From the NCBI GenBank assembly GCA_027604705.1, contig JADHYV010000101.1:1-54300 (forward strand): a stretch of 54,300 nt of DNA, given 5' to 3'. Below are positions 23,401-35,300 of the stretch, one piece after another. The first letter of the stretch is position 1, and every line of letters starts with the position of its first letter. Below the pieces are notes generated by a model. That model was given only the letters and a program-made list of their open reading frames with translations, had not been told where the DNA came from and made no database searches. Both the position numbers and the translations under genes were made by a program. This stretch comes from Allomyces arbusculus (Eukaryota; Blastocladiomycota; Blastocladiomycetes; Blastocladiales; Blastocladiaceae).

Positions 23401-23703
23401 CCCGCCGCCGCGATGCCCAACGGAACCAATCCTGCGCCCACGCCGGACCGTGCGACCGCGCCGAGCCCGACGTCGGCCCCCGTCCAGGAGGCTCCGTTTA
23501 CGGTCGTTGCCAAGCCGCAAAAGAAGAAGAAGAATGACGCGCCGCACGGGGCCTTCAACCACCATCAATACGGCTCCGGTGGCCGCGGCGCGTACCGCGG
23601 CCGTGGTGGGGCGTACCGCGGCGGACCTGGTGGCGGCGCGCGTGGTGGGCGTGGTGGGTACGCGCGGTCCGGGTCGTCGGACCGAGCGCCGCGGACGCAG
23701 TAG
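20413..23703 (+). CDS. USP10/Ubp3-like ubiquitin carboxyl-terminal hydrolase
   Basis: A single exon of 1,096 residues. The peptidase C19 domain runs from about 478 to 902: Cys box GLLNNGNMCFLNVILQPLIH with the nucleophile near Cys 488, then GRQEDAEEFLGFLLDGL, LVLHLKRFLFD, His box GRTASGGHYTCDL with His about 854, and TDDTDLARV before a final YLLFYEAVNR. The RGL.N.GN.C.....LQ.L..CPP pattern is that of USP10/yeast Ubp3, which deubiquitinates substrates in stress granules, ribophagy and vesicle traffic. The first 470 residues are Pro/Ala/Ser/Thr-rich and disordered, where family members bind cofactors such as G3BP/Bre5. The C terminus (after about 1040) has RGG/RGRGG repeats, an RNA-binding feature. 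ATG 20413 is the first in frame; ATG 20434 is an alternative. Confidence 0.94.
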   Translation: MPPSVSTMSSSAPPATVSSSRGRSVAGLSPSRSASPSSSSSPKSTLPSLKKRTRRFLLARRSRTSPSTSEAPAVAFWLVDPPPELPVPPLFFTPPESDVVDLHNAPLPSAVPAASTPAPAPATAVPVTPAPEPAPTPALTPSATPHTPALPAIPPSTPIAPWARASPAATPKSSASTSPATTSAPATTLRGPGPKPKQPSRTSSPTPSEAKSAAKSAAAAPARSQSRGRPGRPAGPPAIVTGASASAAPAGPAPAPVSAPADGRAWAKAAKAGRTTAASLPTSPTANGSVSAPTTAANATEHENGKPTRSPIRFLQADYQDAAATTTIPPRNRGVSPPAKPAATVIPAAAPAPAPAPAPVPAPPPSSWAALLKPASAPMSAPHLGDRGLSPVGEADDDADDGTDTSTTATARPTTATTTLTVGTSSSRPSTASTTATITPSAVFQNGLDRSSSKLVAMGTLAQQYREEPVTRAVPIAPRGLLNNGNMCFLNVILQPLIHCPPFFALVRTIAHRVAHSMRDNTQLIEAFVAFFREYAGSALGGGQGKSVPTSAGVAWGARPSAAASTPDPTPAMAAASANMVNGIDSEALQPEVIYDVVRTQRKMSLVKGRQEDAEEFLGFLLDGLHSEFVAAAKSAMEAVTARASPDPNEGEWLEVGHGKHKTSVTRAVTVHDSPITRLFGGRIRNTLRVPGQKDSVTIEPFQALPLDIQPDHVTSVAEALRLLVKPDVIDEYPAADGSLVEAQKQAHLDRVPPVLVLHLKRFLFDHRTHDTVKLGKHVAVPARLELEPVLWAPRPRARSLQRSGSSPTRTRAAHDWAHVAAAAVPPKPEPARDTEYRLFAVVYHHGRTASGGHYTCDLLESEAHSTWIRTDDTDLARVATADVLAEKPDREPYLLFYEAVNRVDRSADATGAGAPALGPIKKRANAVVEIVGNAVAPAPAPAPAPVAATSSTAASRTASPAPARTASPAPSTATTSRVPTGASTPARTASPAPPAPAAAMPNGTNPAPTPDRATAPSPTSAPVQEAPFTVVAKPQKKKKNDAPHGAFNHHQYGSGGRGAYRGRGGAYRGGPGGGARGGRGGYARSGSSDRAPRTQ

Positions 23704-24669
23704 AGGGATTGAGTTTAGTTGATGAGGGGAATGCGGTTTGTTGGGCGTGTGGTGTGTGTGTGATTTGCTGGTGTTGGTTGGACCGGAGCGGTCTTGCGCG
23801 GTTGGTTTAGGTATTTGTTGTTGTTGATGGTTCTTGTTTGGTTTGGCTTGCTCTCGTTTTGGTTCTCTTTTTCGGTTCCGTTGAATTCACGCATTGCTTG
23901 CTTTCTTGTGCAGTTGTTCTTTTCCTCAGGCAGAACCAGCTCGATAAAGGATGCGTAGCAGGGGCATCCGCAATCGTGACGTTGGGACGTGTCCAGAGAA
24001 CCGTCGTGGGCAAGGTGTTGCCAACTCTTATTCATGACCTCAATCATGATCAGCCCATGAAGCTGCAAACCTTCCCCTCACAAGACCATGAACTTACCAC
24101 TAACAACAAATCACTGTTCCCCACGACATCATGAGCGATTTGAAACACCAAGTATTCGTGTCCCCTTCTTCCTTGTCTACCAGAAATTCTATTCGTGAGG
24201 GACCACGAGGACGACGATGAGTGCGCGCTGCTGGAAACAAGCAATGCGGCCGGCCTGCAACCATGAGGGTCTTGACCAAGGGGACTGATCAGTTCCTTCT
24301 TTGCGGTCCTCGCCCCGTCGCGTTAGGGAGAGATGAGAATGAGACGACAGAAGTTGTCTTGCGACGCGTAGCAACACGGCAGCAACCCTCCGCTTCATGG
24401 TCATGATCAGGCGTTGTTTGCTTGTACTCCATTGTGCTGATCATTGATTGCGATGCACGACGTGCCGTTGGAGGACCGTGGACCCGAACCGTTCTCGCGC
24501 CGATGCCTCGTACGCTCGCGCCCTCAAATACCACGGTCTGCCCGTCGGCTGTGAGCAGCATCCACCCCTCGCCAACGCAATCGAAAGCCGGTCTTTCGAG
24601 CGCTCCTCCACCACTCTCATCAACAACAAGACGATCTCAAGAAAAGACGACTCCACCACCACTTACACC
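23704..24669. other. Intergenic, T-rich 3' flank then promoter of the second secreted-protein gene
   Basis: 23,720-23,900 is T/G-rich and probably the 3' untranslated region of the protease gene. The 100 bases before the ATG at 24670 are C/A-rich (CTCCACCACC type), typical of a leader of a well-expressed fungal gene. No other gene is visible. Confidence 0.5.
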
Positions 24670-25833
24670 ATGTCCTCCTCGCGCGCCTCCACCAAGAACT
24701 CGTCGATCCTCGCGCTGCTCGCGCTCGTCGCGCTCCTGCTCGTCTCGATGCCCACCACGTCCGCCACGGCTATTGCTAGCCGCGACGTGCAGCTCTTCAA
24801 GCGCCGCTTCGGTCAAGAGAACCCGACTGTCCTCAACGACGTGCGCGCGCTCGGCCGCCTGCCCGGCTCCCCGCCCGACGGCCGGTTCGACCAGATCGCC
24901 GGCGCATTTATCGGCACGCTTCTTGCCGCTGCAGATCCGTGTGCGCGGTACCCGCTCGCCGACGAGGTCGTGGAGCGCGGCAAGAAGTTTGGATTTGCCG
25001 ATCAGGCGATCAAGGTCGCGCGCCAGCTCGTGGCCGTCGAAAAGAACTTTAACCCATTTGCGGGCGACAAGGCGCACCCGGCGTTCTGCAATGATCCGGC
25101 ATTGCCGAAGAGCGCAGAGCTGCGGTGCATCTTGCCGCAGGTCGATCCGGCGTCGGGTGGGAACGGCGGGCTGTCGGCCGCCGAGTTCAATGCCAAGGCT
25201 GCCGCTACCGTGACGAGTCAGAACGCGAACAAGTGCGCGGGGATGTCTGTCCGCCAGCAGGTACTCGCCGCCGGATTCAAGGATATTGTCGGCGAGGCGC
25301 GCAATGGCGGTGGCGCGGCGCCCACGAACCCGCAGCAGCCGCCGGCGGCCACGACGACGCCCGCCCCCGAGGACCCGAACAAGGGCAAGAATGGGGGCAA
25401 CAATAACAAAAATGACGGCCAGTGCAACCCGACGGCGACCGTGACCAAGACTGTGACCGTAACTGTCACTTCCGGCCCGGGCGCGGCTGCCCCGACCGAG
25501 GCACCGAACACGCCGCCGTCGACGGGCAGCGGCAGTAACGTGCAGACGTTCACGGGCGCGCTGTTTGGCAAGCCAGCACCGCCCGTCAACTTTGTCGGTG
25601 GCGCGCGTCCGTTCCAGGTGATCGTCGGTGGCAAGCTGAACGGTGATTTCCTGCAGGCGGGTGCTGCGCTCGGCCGGTCGTGCGACGTGCAGCACAACCA
25701 GTGCGCCAATGAGGTCAACTCGCAGCGAGTCAAGGGGTCGGTCGGGCAGTGCGACCAGCAGAACAACGAGTGCCATGCTGCGATCGCGCAGGGCCAGGCG
25801 GCCGCGGCCAAATTGCAGCAGGGCAGCAAGTAA
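24670..25833 (+). CDS. Secreted protein with fungal cysteine-containing C-terminal domain
   Basis: One exon, 387 residues. The N terminus has a signal peptide (ILALLALVALLLVSM, cleavage probably after about residue 35), followed by a KRR that could be a Kex2-type site. About residues 40-215 are helical with paired cysteines. A Pro/Thr/Asn linker and a TVTKTVTVTVTS stretch, common in cell-wall proteins, follow. Residues about 293-370 (FTGALFGKPAPPV, RPFQVIVGGK, SCDVQHNQCANEVNS, CDQQNNECHAA) match a conserved module I know from many secreted fungal proteins; its function is not established. There is no transmembrane or GPI signal at the end. The ATG has a good context (CACCATG). A secreted or cell-wall role is inferred. 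Confidence 0.9.
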   Translation: MSSSRASTKNSSILALLALVALLLVSMPTTSATAIASRDVQLFKRRFGQENPTVLNDVRALGRLPGSPPDGRFDQIAGAFIGTLLAAADPCARYPLADEVVERGKKFGFADQAIKVARQLVAVEKNFNPFAGDKAHPAFCNDPALPKSAELRCILPQVDPASGGNGGLSAAEFNAKAAATVTSQNANKCAGMSVRQQVLAAGFKDIVGEARNGGGAAPTNPQQPPAATTTPAPEDPNKGKNGGNNNKNDGQCNPTATVTKTVTVTVTSGPGAAAPTEAPNTPPSTGSGSNVQTFTGALFGKPAPPVNFVGGARPFQVIVGGKLNGDFLQAGAALGRSCDVQHNQCANEVNSQRVKGSVGQCDQQNNECHAAIAQGQAAAAKLQQGSK

Positions 25834-26356
25834 AACGGCGGAGATTTGTGGGCCGTGACGGCATGTGGGAGGGCGCTGGTCGCCATGATTGCACACATGA
25901 TCGCAGAGCAAGGGTTTGATATGCATAATATGTAATGACCTTTTGAATCACTGGCTGAGGGTGACACTTCCGTTGTGTTGTCTGGACGGTGACAGATGCG
26001 CAAGTCAGAGTCCCTTTGTGCAAATCAGCTCAACAATGGTGAAGACGAGGATGTTCTGGCACAGAGAGTTGATTCACAATCGTATCGGCAGCCAAAGAAA
26101 TGAGGAACGGTGGAGCCCTTCATCAAGTGGGGATCGACCCGGTAAGCAAGTATCGTGTGTGTCGATATGCACCCATTTCTCCGCCAACACATTTTATTCA
26201 CAGAGAAACATGTTGAGAGCAAAGGGGAATCGTCGGACAAATAGGAAGACGCAATGACAGATGACATACGAGGAACAAAACAAGAGATATCGCACAACGC
26301 GATCAGATGCATGCATAAGAAATGAAAATCGAATGGCGAGATGATGAAAATGGCGT
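25834..26356. other. Convergent 3' interval
   Basis: 524 bases between two opposing stop codons, A/T-richer than the genes. Probably both 3' untranslated regions; no gene seen. Confidence 0.5.
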
Positions 26357-29300
26357 TTACTCTTCCTCGACCTTGAGCGCGCTCCAGTCGATGATGACAA
26401 ATTTAGACAGCTCGGGCGAGATAATCGGGTCGGGCTCGCCCCACTTGGAAATCTCCATCTTGGCCTGCATCTGGTCGGCAGCGCGTTTGCCAAGCCAGCG
26501 GCGCGAGAGTGCCGTCGTGTGGTTGGCTGACTGCAGCGCCAAGTCGTGTCCCTCAGTCTTGAACAGCTTGATGGAACTGTTGCGAATGATCGCAAACAGC
26601 ACTTCCCAAATACGCGCGAGAATCGGTGCCGGCAGCCGCTCCACGATGCGGTTGAGCCACACGAGCTCGACCTTCGGGTCCCAGCGAATGTCGCTATGGT
26701 ACCCGAACCGCTCAATGTGCGCGACCAAGTCGATGAGCAGGCCCGGAATGTCGAGAATGTTGAGCGTGAGCCTCGCCTTGGCGAGCGCCAAGTTCTTGCC
26801 GCCGTCCATGGTGTTGGGCTTGAGCACAAAGTTGTTGACCACAACATGGCCAATCTGCGAGTTGCGCTCGCGGTTGACGAGCCCGAAATCAACGTTGCCA
26901 ATGTTCAGCTGTAGCGGGCCGTTGTTGGTCCACCCGACCTCGAGGTTGATACCAAGCCCTTCCGTGAAGGGGTTGATGAGAATCGGCCGGATCGTGAGCG
27001 GCGACCAGAACTTGAGCTCGGGCACGGCCATGCGCGTGCCGGCAAACACGTCAAACGTCTGCTCGGGCTTGGCGGCGTGCGCGTCGGTAACCGTGTAAAT
27101 GACAAAGCCGCCGATGCGCGCCTTCTCGGCAAAGTTCTTGAACGAGAGCAGGCGTGGGACGGCGTCGTTCAATCCTTCCATCACGTCCGGGTAGACAGGA
27201 TCAATGAGCATATCGAACGAGACCATGCCCGGGTGCACGTCCACGTTGGTCACCCACGCATTGACGAGGACATGACCCATGTTCTCGTAAAAAACTTGAC
27301 CGAGCACCGCAGGTACCGACATGTAGAGTGGGATTGGCAGGTGGTTCGTGATGCGGACCTTGACGGCAATCCCTTCCTTGACAAGCGTCGCCTCGAGCTT
27401 GTCCCAGCCAAATGGCAGATTCTTGTCATACCACCCTTGAATCTTGGGAATGTACGGCGCCGCGTCCACGTTGACGTTAACCTTGGCCAGAATCTCGACG
27501 AGGTTGTCCTTGTCGGACCCGAAATGCACGCCGCGGACGCCGACTTGGAGTGGGCGGTCGGCCACCTTGAGGTTGAAGAGCATGGGCCCAATTTGCGAGC
27601 ACACGGCGCCGAGTTCCTGCATGGTCTTGGGGTCCTTGGAGAAGATCATTTCGGCCGATGCTTGCAGCTTGCCCTTGTCGAGCGTCAGAGACGTGACGTG
27701 CGGCGTCACGGTGTAAAAGTTGTTGACAAAGACATCCACGGATGCCCACTCGAGCTTGAGCGAAACACGGTTAATGAACGGCAGCTTGGACAGGTCGACG
27801 GCAGCCTTGGCGCCCATGCGCGCGCCGTCAAGAACAAACACGTCGGCGCGCTCAATTACGAGCCATTCCAGGACGTGGTTCACATAGTCCATGACGATGC
27901 CCTTCGCCTTGTCGTACAGCACAGTCGCGTCCACACCAACGTGCACCTTGCTCGCAGTGAGAACCGCGTCCTGCGCAGACACACCAAACTGGACGCCGTC
28001 GACGGCAGCCACGAGCGTCACATTGGCATTGGCCACGACCTTGTTCACGAGGTCGGCCACCACAACTTGCGTGTGGTCCGACTGGTCAAGCTGCATCGTG
28101 ACCTTACACGCGACCTGAATCTTGCCGTCACGCGACGTCAGGCCCACGTCTTGCACAGTGACACGAGCAAGTGTCGCGTCGCCGAGGTACGCGACAACGC
28201 CTGCGTACGGGATGCTGACGTCGAGGTTGACGGGGAGAGCAATGGCGGCCTGCAAATTGACGGCCATTTCCTTGGCCACGTGCACGTCGAGCTGGCCAAT
28301 GTCGAGCCGCTTGGCGAGCGCGTCAATGGTCAGGTCCGACTCCTTCAAGCCAACCTGGTCGAGCAGGTAGCTAAAGACCTTCTTGTTAACCACGAGACTC
28401 GTTGGCACGTTGATGCGTGCCTTGCTCAGCAGCCGGATAGACTCGTCGGGACTGGCGCCGAACCGCACGCCCGTGACACCAATCGAAGTGGGCTTTTGAA
28501 TGAACGCAGCCAGCTCGCGCTGCGCGTCGTCCGAGTTGACAAACGATGCGGCCAGGTTGAGCGACAACGTGTTCTGGCCAAGCTTGCGCAGTGCGACTTG
28601 GCCCACTTCAATCGTGACGAGATCCGACTGGCCGACGGCCATGGTCAGGGCCGCATAGCCCAGCGTGACGTTGAACGGCAGCGAGTTGTTGAGCGAAACG
28701 GCGGTGTCGACGATCATTTTTGCGCCTGGCTGCGCCTTGGCCCCAATGCGGCCGACTTGCACGCCGAGCGACTTGGCAATATCCACAATGTCGAGCTTGT
28801 CAGGCAGCATGCCGCGGAAGTAGGCAATGGCCGGCGTCACGTCCATGTCGTAGCGCACGCGTGCCGCCGTGAGAATCACGTCCTTGGGCTGCGTGCTGGC
28901 GCCAAACACAACGGTCCCGACCCCGGCCGTGAGCGTCAAGTTCTTGTCGTCACTCAGGAACCGATTGACCAAGTCGGCGACCTTGATTTGAGCCGGCTCT
29001 GTGGCCGCCATGTCGAGCTTGGCATCAAACGAGACGGTCACCTTGTTGTCGCGGCTTTGTACAAGCACGTGGCGCACATTCACGCCCGTCAGCGCGGCGC
29101 CTTCAATGTAAGCGACGAGACCCGCGACGGGCATGTCCACGTTGATGGCCACGGGCAGCGCGAGACTGATTTGACCCTTGACCGAAATGGAGGCACCAAT
29201 GTCAATGTCCACGGTCTGGAGCGCACCGCGCTTGATCAAGGCGTCAATCGCCAGGTCCTCACGCTTGAGACCGAGCTGCTTGAGCGCAAAGTCGATCGTC

Positions 29301-32300
29301 TTGCCGTTGGTAAACATGCCGAGCGGCACATTGACGTTTGTTTTGGCCATGATACCAATGAGGTCGTCAGGCGCGTTCCCAAACGCAATATGCGAAATGG
29401 TAATCGACTTGGGGTCACGCACGAGCTGCGCAAGCTTTTCTTGCGCATCGACCGAGTTGGAAAAAGTGAGCTGCAAATTCATGACGAGCTTGTTCTTTCC
29501 ATTGGCCGATAGCTGCAGCTTGTCGACGGCAATGGCGACAAACTCGGTAGAATCGACGCCAATCGACACAGTCGCGTATCCCATCGACACGGAGACTGGG
29601 AACGGGTTGTTGAACGCGACTTGCGTGCCCACGGCCATTTTGAGGTCCGGCAAGGCCTTGACGTTCATGGACCCGAGTTGCACGCCGAGCTTTTCGGCCA
29701 TGTCAACTGGGTCGATCGTCTTGGGCAGCAAGTCCATGACGGGTCCGAGCACCATTTGCACAGGCAGCTTGACGGCGATCGCGCGGAACACGTCAATCTT
29801 GTCTGACGGCGACATGCCAATCGTGACCTGCGAGACGGCAAAGTCGCCCGGCAGCGGCTTTTGGAGAGCGAGAACAGCATTGACGAGATTGGCGACTTGC
29901 GTCGCTCCAGCGTCAATATCCGACGGGAACCCGAGCGAGACCTGCATCTTCTTGAGCGACGAGCCGTTGAGCACAACCGACGTCTCCAACGACACGATCG
30001 GCGCACCATTCAGGTACATGGTTGCGCCGACGTGATTCAGGTCCAAGTTGATGGAAAACGGCAGCGTCAGTGCCGCGTCAACGTCGACGAGCAGGCCGTG
30101 TGACTTGCTGGCAATGTTGAGTGATGCGATGTCGACCTTGATCTTGTCCGAGAGCGCAATCGTCATGCCCTTTTCGCCATTATTGGTGATCTTGAGCTCA
30201 ATCTTGCCGGCCATGCCGAGGATCGCGCCACGCAGGTTGCCAATGAGCGAGTCAAAGAGCCCAGCGTCGAGGTCAAATCGCGCCTTGCCGAACGTGTTGA
30301 TTGTGTCCGACGGAGAGACACCGAAAGCAGCCGATTGGATGCCAACTTGGGTGCCCTTGACCGAATTACCTTGCAAGACCGCGTCCACGAGCTTGGCAAC
30401 ATCATTGACGACTTCCGACGACCCATCAAGCGTCATTGTGGCCGTGAGAGCAAGGCCCGAGGCCTGGCCGTTGTTAAGCGCAATGTTGGACACAGCAAAC
30501 GTGGCCAAGGAGCGGCCGTAAAGCGTGACGCCAGCGGCGACATACGGGATGTTGATGGTGAGTGGGAACGGCGTCTTGATATCCGTCTTGATACCAACCG
30601 CAAGCGCCTTGTTGGGCGCCGTCGAGACCGAAATGTCGCGCACAATGACGGAAATTGATTTGGTGAGCGAAATCGTAATCGCATTGTCCTTGATCACGAG
30701 CAGGTCCTTGCTGCCGAGCTGCTTCAAGGCCTCGTTGATCATGGGGCCAACCTTGCCCATGACGGGCTTGACGAGAGAGTTGAGCGGCACCTCGACGCGA
30801 ACCTTGGACAGAAGATCAATCGTGTCGTCACGGGATGCGCCCACTGCGATCTGACCCATGGCCACGGTGCCGGGCACGTTGTCGTCAAACAAGTGCTTGG
30901 CCAGCTCAGCGACCTGGTTCTGAATGTCATCGACGTCGTTGAAGACGAGCGCCACGGCCTGCTTGGCGTCCGTGTTCGACTTGATCTTGATGCCGTTGGG
31001 CAGCGTCGCAGCGACAAGCGGCACATTGTTGAGGAACGTGCCCACGGCCAAGTACCCAATCTGCACGTCGAGGTTGAACTCGATCGCGAGCTTGAACGAC
31101 GCCTCCACCTTCATTTGCTTGGCCGGCTGCGCCGAAATGGCCACGCCCCCGATCACGGCCGACATGCCCGGGAAAAGCGGGACCGTGATCGCCGTCGCGT
31201 TGCCACCGCCTTGGGGGTCGAGGACCGAGTCGAGCACACCGGACATGCGCGACACGATGTCGCCCACCATGCTGCGCAAGTTGTCGACAATCCCGTCGAG
31301 CAGGCTGGCATCGACGCCAACTTGGACCTTTGCAAAGGTGCGGATCGCATCGGACGCTGAAACGCCAAAGACGGGCGACTGCACGCCAATCGACGTGCCC
31401 TTGAGGGAGTCACCGCGCATCACGGCCTGGATCACATTCGAAATGTCATTGGCCACGTCCAACGAGCCGTCAAGCGTGAGCGTAGCCGCGAGCTCGAGCC
31501 CCGAGGCTTGGCCATTGACAAGAACCATGTTGTTGAGAGCAAACTGGCCCAGCAACCGCGAATTGAGCGTGACGCCGGCGGCAATGTACAGCACGTTGAT
31601 GGACAGCGGCAGCGGCGTGTGCACGTCCGTCTTGATACCAATGGCCAGCGTCTTGTGCGTCACCGTGGCGACCGAAATGTCGCGGACAGAGAAGTAGATC
31701 GACTTGGTGAGCGAAATAACCAGCGCCTTGTCCTTGACGGCGACGAAATCCTTGCTGCCAATGGTCTTGGTCGCCTCGTCAATTATGGGCAGCACCTTGG
31801 CCATGACGGGCTTGATAATTGGACCAATGGGCAGCTCGACGCGCAGCGCCGAGAGCATGTCGATCGTATCGTCGCGCGAGTTACCGACGACAATCTCGCC
31901 GACAGCCACGGTGCCCGGCACATTGTCGTCAAACAGGTGCTTGACAAGCTCGGCCGCCTGGTTCTGAATGTCGTCGCTGTCGTTGAACGCGAGCCACACG
32001 GTCTGCTTGATGTCGGCGTTCTGCTTGATCTTGAACCCGTCGGGCAGCGACGCCGAAATGAGCGGGGCATTGTTGAGGAACGTGCCTATTGCCAAGTACC
32101 CGATCTGAATGTCGATATCAAACTCGGCTGCGAGCTTGAGCGTCGCGTCGACCCGCATCTGCTTGCCCGGCTGCGCCGTGATCCCAATCCCACCCACGAC
32201 CATGGCCATGCCCGGGAGCAACGGAATCGAAATGGCCGTGGTCCCGTTCGCGCCCTGGCCGCCCGCAAACATGCCGTCGAGTGCGCCATTGATGCGCGAC

Positions 32301-35300
32301 GTGACCTCGGACACGAGGTCAATCGGCTTATGCGTGCCGCGCAAGATCTGGTTGAGCGGTACCTCGGCATTGACCTTACTGAACGCCGTGATCACGTCCT
32401 TGTCCGAGGCGCCCAGGACCGGCGAACTCGCGCCGACGCGGAACTTGAGTTCGGAGCCCGATAGGAACGCCTGCACAAAGTCGTTGACCTTGGGCCCAGC
32501 GCCTCGCTTCGTGTTGATCCAGACGGTCGTCTTGAGCGTCGTGCGGCCGCGACCAATGTTGAAAGGCGCGACCGTGATGTGGCCGAGCGGCACGCCGTCG
32601 AGCGACGCGTCGATCGCCAAGTACCCAATCGATGCCGAAAACGGCAGCGGGTTCGTCAAGTCCATGGCCACGCCTGCCTCGAGCGACGCGCCCGGCTGTG
32701 TCTTGAGCGACAGCGACGAGAATTTCGGGTTGAGCGAGGACGTGCCCGACAGGATCGAGTCGAGCGTCGGGATGCTGGCCAAGATGTTGTCGAGAATGGG
32801 CTTGACGTACGGCTGCAAATCGAACCCGGCGAGCGGCAGCGTCAGCTGCGCCTTGCTGAAGAGCGTCACGGCCTTGTCGGCGGCCGACCCAAACAGCGTG
32901 TTCGTCACGTCAATCGGCGTCTTGATGCGCCATTCGGCCATCAGGTCCGTGACCATTTGAGCAACAGCGGTCGCAGCCTCGGGCTTGGACCCGGCAAACT
33001 TGAGTGTAATGACAGGCTCGAGGTTGTTCTTACCCGGGACGAGCGTCAAGTTGCCAATTTGCGCCGTGCAGAAATACGCGCCCTGCAGCAAAATGTCGAC
33101 CGACGCCCACTTGAGCGACATGGACACGGCCATCGGGTTGTTGAGGCCGACCAACGGCGTAAGCTGCAGCGTCTGCCCCTCCTTGGTCGCCAGATCAGCG
33201 CCGAGGAACGCCGGCTTGGCCTGGTCGAGGAGCCCTGTGATCGACGTAGGTAGCACTGCGGACAAATCGACGAGCGGCATGACCGTGGGGATGAGCCCGA
33301 CGAGCTGGTTGAGCGGGAGGCCGACCTTGAGCTGGCTAAACTGGTCGATGCGGCCTTGCGCATTGCCCGCGGGTGAATCAATGACCAGGTCGCGAATCGA
33401 CAGCGCGCGAGTCGACGTGAACTCGGACCCAAACAGGACCATTTTCCACGCCTGCCCGAGAACTTCCTTGAGCGGGTCCTGCGCCGCGTCGTTGTTGTTG
33501 AACTGGACCGACACGCTCAGGTTGAGCTGGTTGCTGTCTGGCTTGATGGCGATCGCGCCGACCGTCACGGCGGCAAACATGTTGCCATCGAGCCCAAGCG
33601 ACAGCGACGTCTTGCCAATGGCCACGTCGAGTGGCCACGGGTTCGTGAACGCCATGGCAGTCTTGACCTGCGTCGTCACGTCGACGGCCACGTCCACGCC
33701 CTTGACCTTGACGAGTGGCGTCTTCTTGGACGTGACCTCGTCTACGAGCGTCTTGCCGAGATTCATGATGATCGGCTGGACCTTGGCGAGCGCCACGGGG
33801 ATCCGCACGAGACTGAACGTCTGGAACGCAGCCTGTTCCGACGCCCCAAACTTGACCGACCCGAGCACGACCTTGGACGGGAGCGGCTGGCCGTTGAGGA
33901 ATGCGTCGGCAATGCCTTGTAGTTTCGGCGTCAGAGCCGCGACGACGTCCTTGCCCGCCGCGAGTGTCGCGTCCGCGACCACGTCGTCGGCCTTGCCCGC
34001 AAGCATTTTCGCGCCGGACGGTAGCTTGATCCCGGCCATGTCGGCGTCGTCAATGGCCACGCCGAGCGACGCGAACCCAATGTCCATGTTGATTTTCGGG
34101 ATCGCAAACGGCGCGTCGGGTGCCGCATCTGGGTCCGGGAAAATCACGTCAAACGACGACTTGGTGTGGAACCCGGGCACCATATCAAGCTGATGCAGTA
34201 GCAAAGAACGCAGTCGCACTGGCAGCATGGTGCCGCGGTTGGTGAAGGCGTCAAAGACGGGCGAAATATCGATTCCCGGCACGGGTACCGTAACGACGAG
34301 CCCATCAAGCAGCGCCTTGGACCACGGGAGCGTGCTGTTGTTGATCGTGAGCGAGATGTCCTTGACGTCGATGGTCGAGGCCTTGACGTCAAAGAGCACG
34401 GCGTCGGTAAACTCCTTGAGCGCCTTCGCGGCGCCGTCCGTGTTGGTCGGCGTGATCACGACCTTGGACCGCAGGCCGAGCCGGTTCTGCTCGAGAAACA
34501 GGCTCACGTCATGCACGCCGATCCCCATGATGCTCTGCCCGCCGCGCGCCGCCGTGATTGAGAACGAGAACGGAATGTCGAGGTTTTGCGTGGGCAGCGG
34601 CAGGAACGACGGCATCGAAATCTCAAACGGCATGATCATTTCGGTCGACGTGACGGTCAGGTTGAACTGTGACCGCTTGAGCAGCATCTGCACGCCGCTC
34701 GGCGTGAACAGGTCCTTGACCTTGGCAACACCAAGGTACTGGAACATTTCCTGGATCGGCAGCCGCAGCACCAAAGGCGGCGTCACCTTTTGGGCAAAGG
34801 ACGCGCCGTCAATCACGACGGGGCCTTGAATCGCCGCGAGAATTGGCGCGTTGGCGTCAACCTTTTCGTCGGACCCCTCGACCGAAATCACGCCGCCGCC
34901 AAGGATCTTGGCGGCCATGCGCGACAGCGCACGCGGTGCGCGCGACTTGGCCTGCGGATCGATTTCCTGTTGTTTTTAAGCAGGCGAAAAATATCGTGAG
35001 CCAGCGTGCGCGTCTCGAAGTAAAGCGGGGCTCGCACGTACCATGACCGCACGCAGCGTCATATCGCTCTGGCCGCGCTTGAGCACGACGCCCTCAATCT
35101 TGAGCCGCGCCAAAATTTCGCCCTCGAGGTTGAAGTCAAACATGGTCGGCGGCAACGTCATGGTCGCGACGGTCGGGTTGGCCATGGATATTTCAGCCGT
35201 CACGACGGGCCCCTTGTCCGTGTTGTTGACGGCAAACGACTTTAAGACCACGGGCGGGAACTGCGGCAGGAACGTATAGGACACCCCAATCGACTGCGCC

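Noticed and set aside
27077-29512. 811-codon open frame on the plus strand opposite the giant membrane-protein gene
   Set aside because: It is the antisense of the repeat-rich coding exon, with Arg/His/Val-rich low-information sequence and no domain. High GC3 on the real strand keeps the antisense free of stops.
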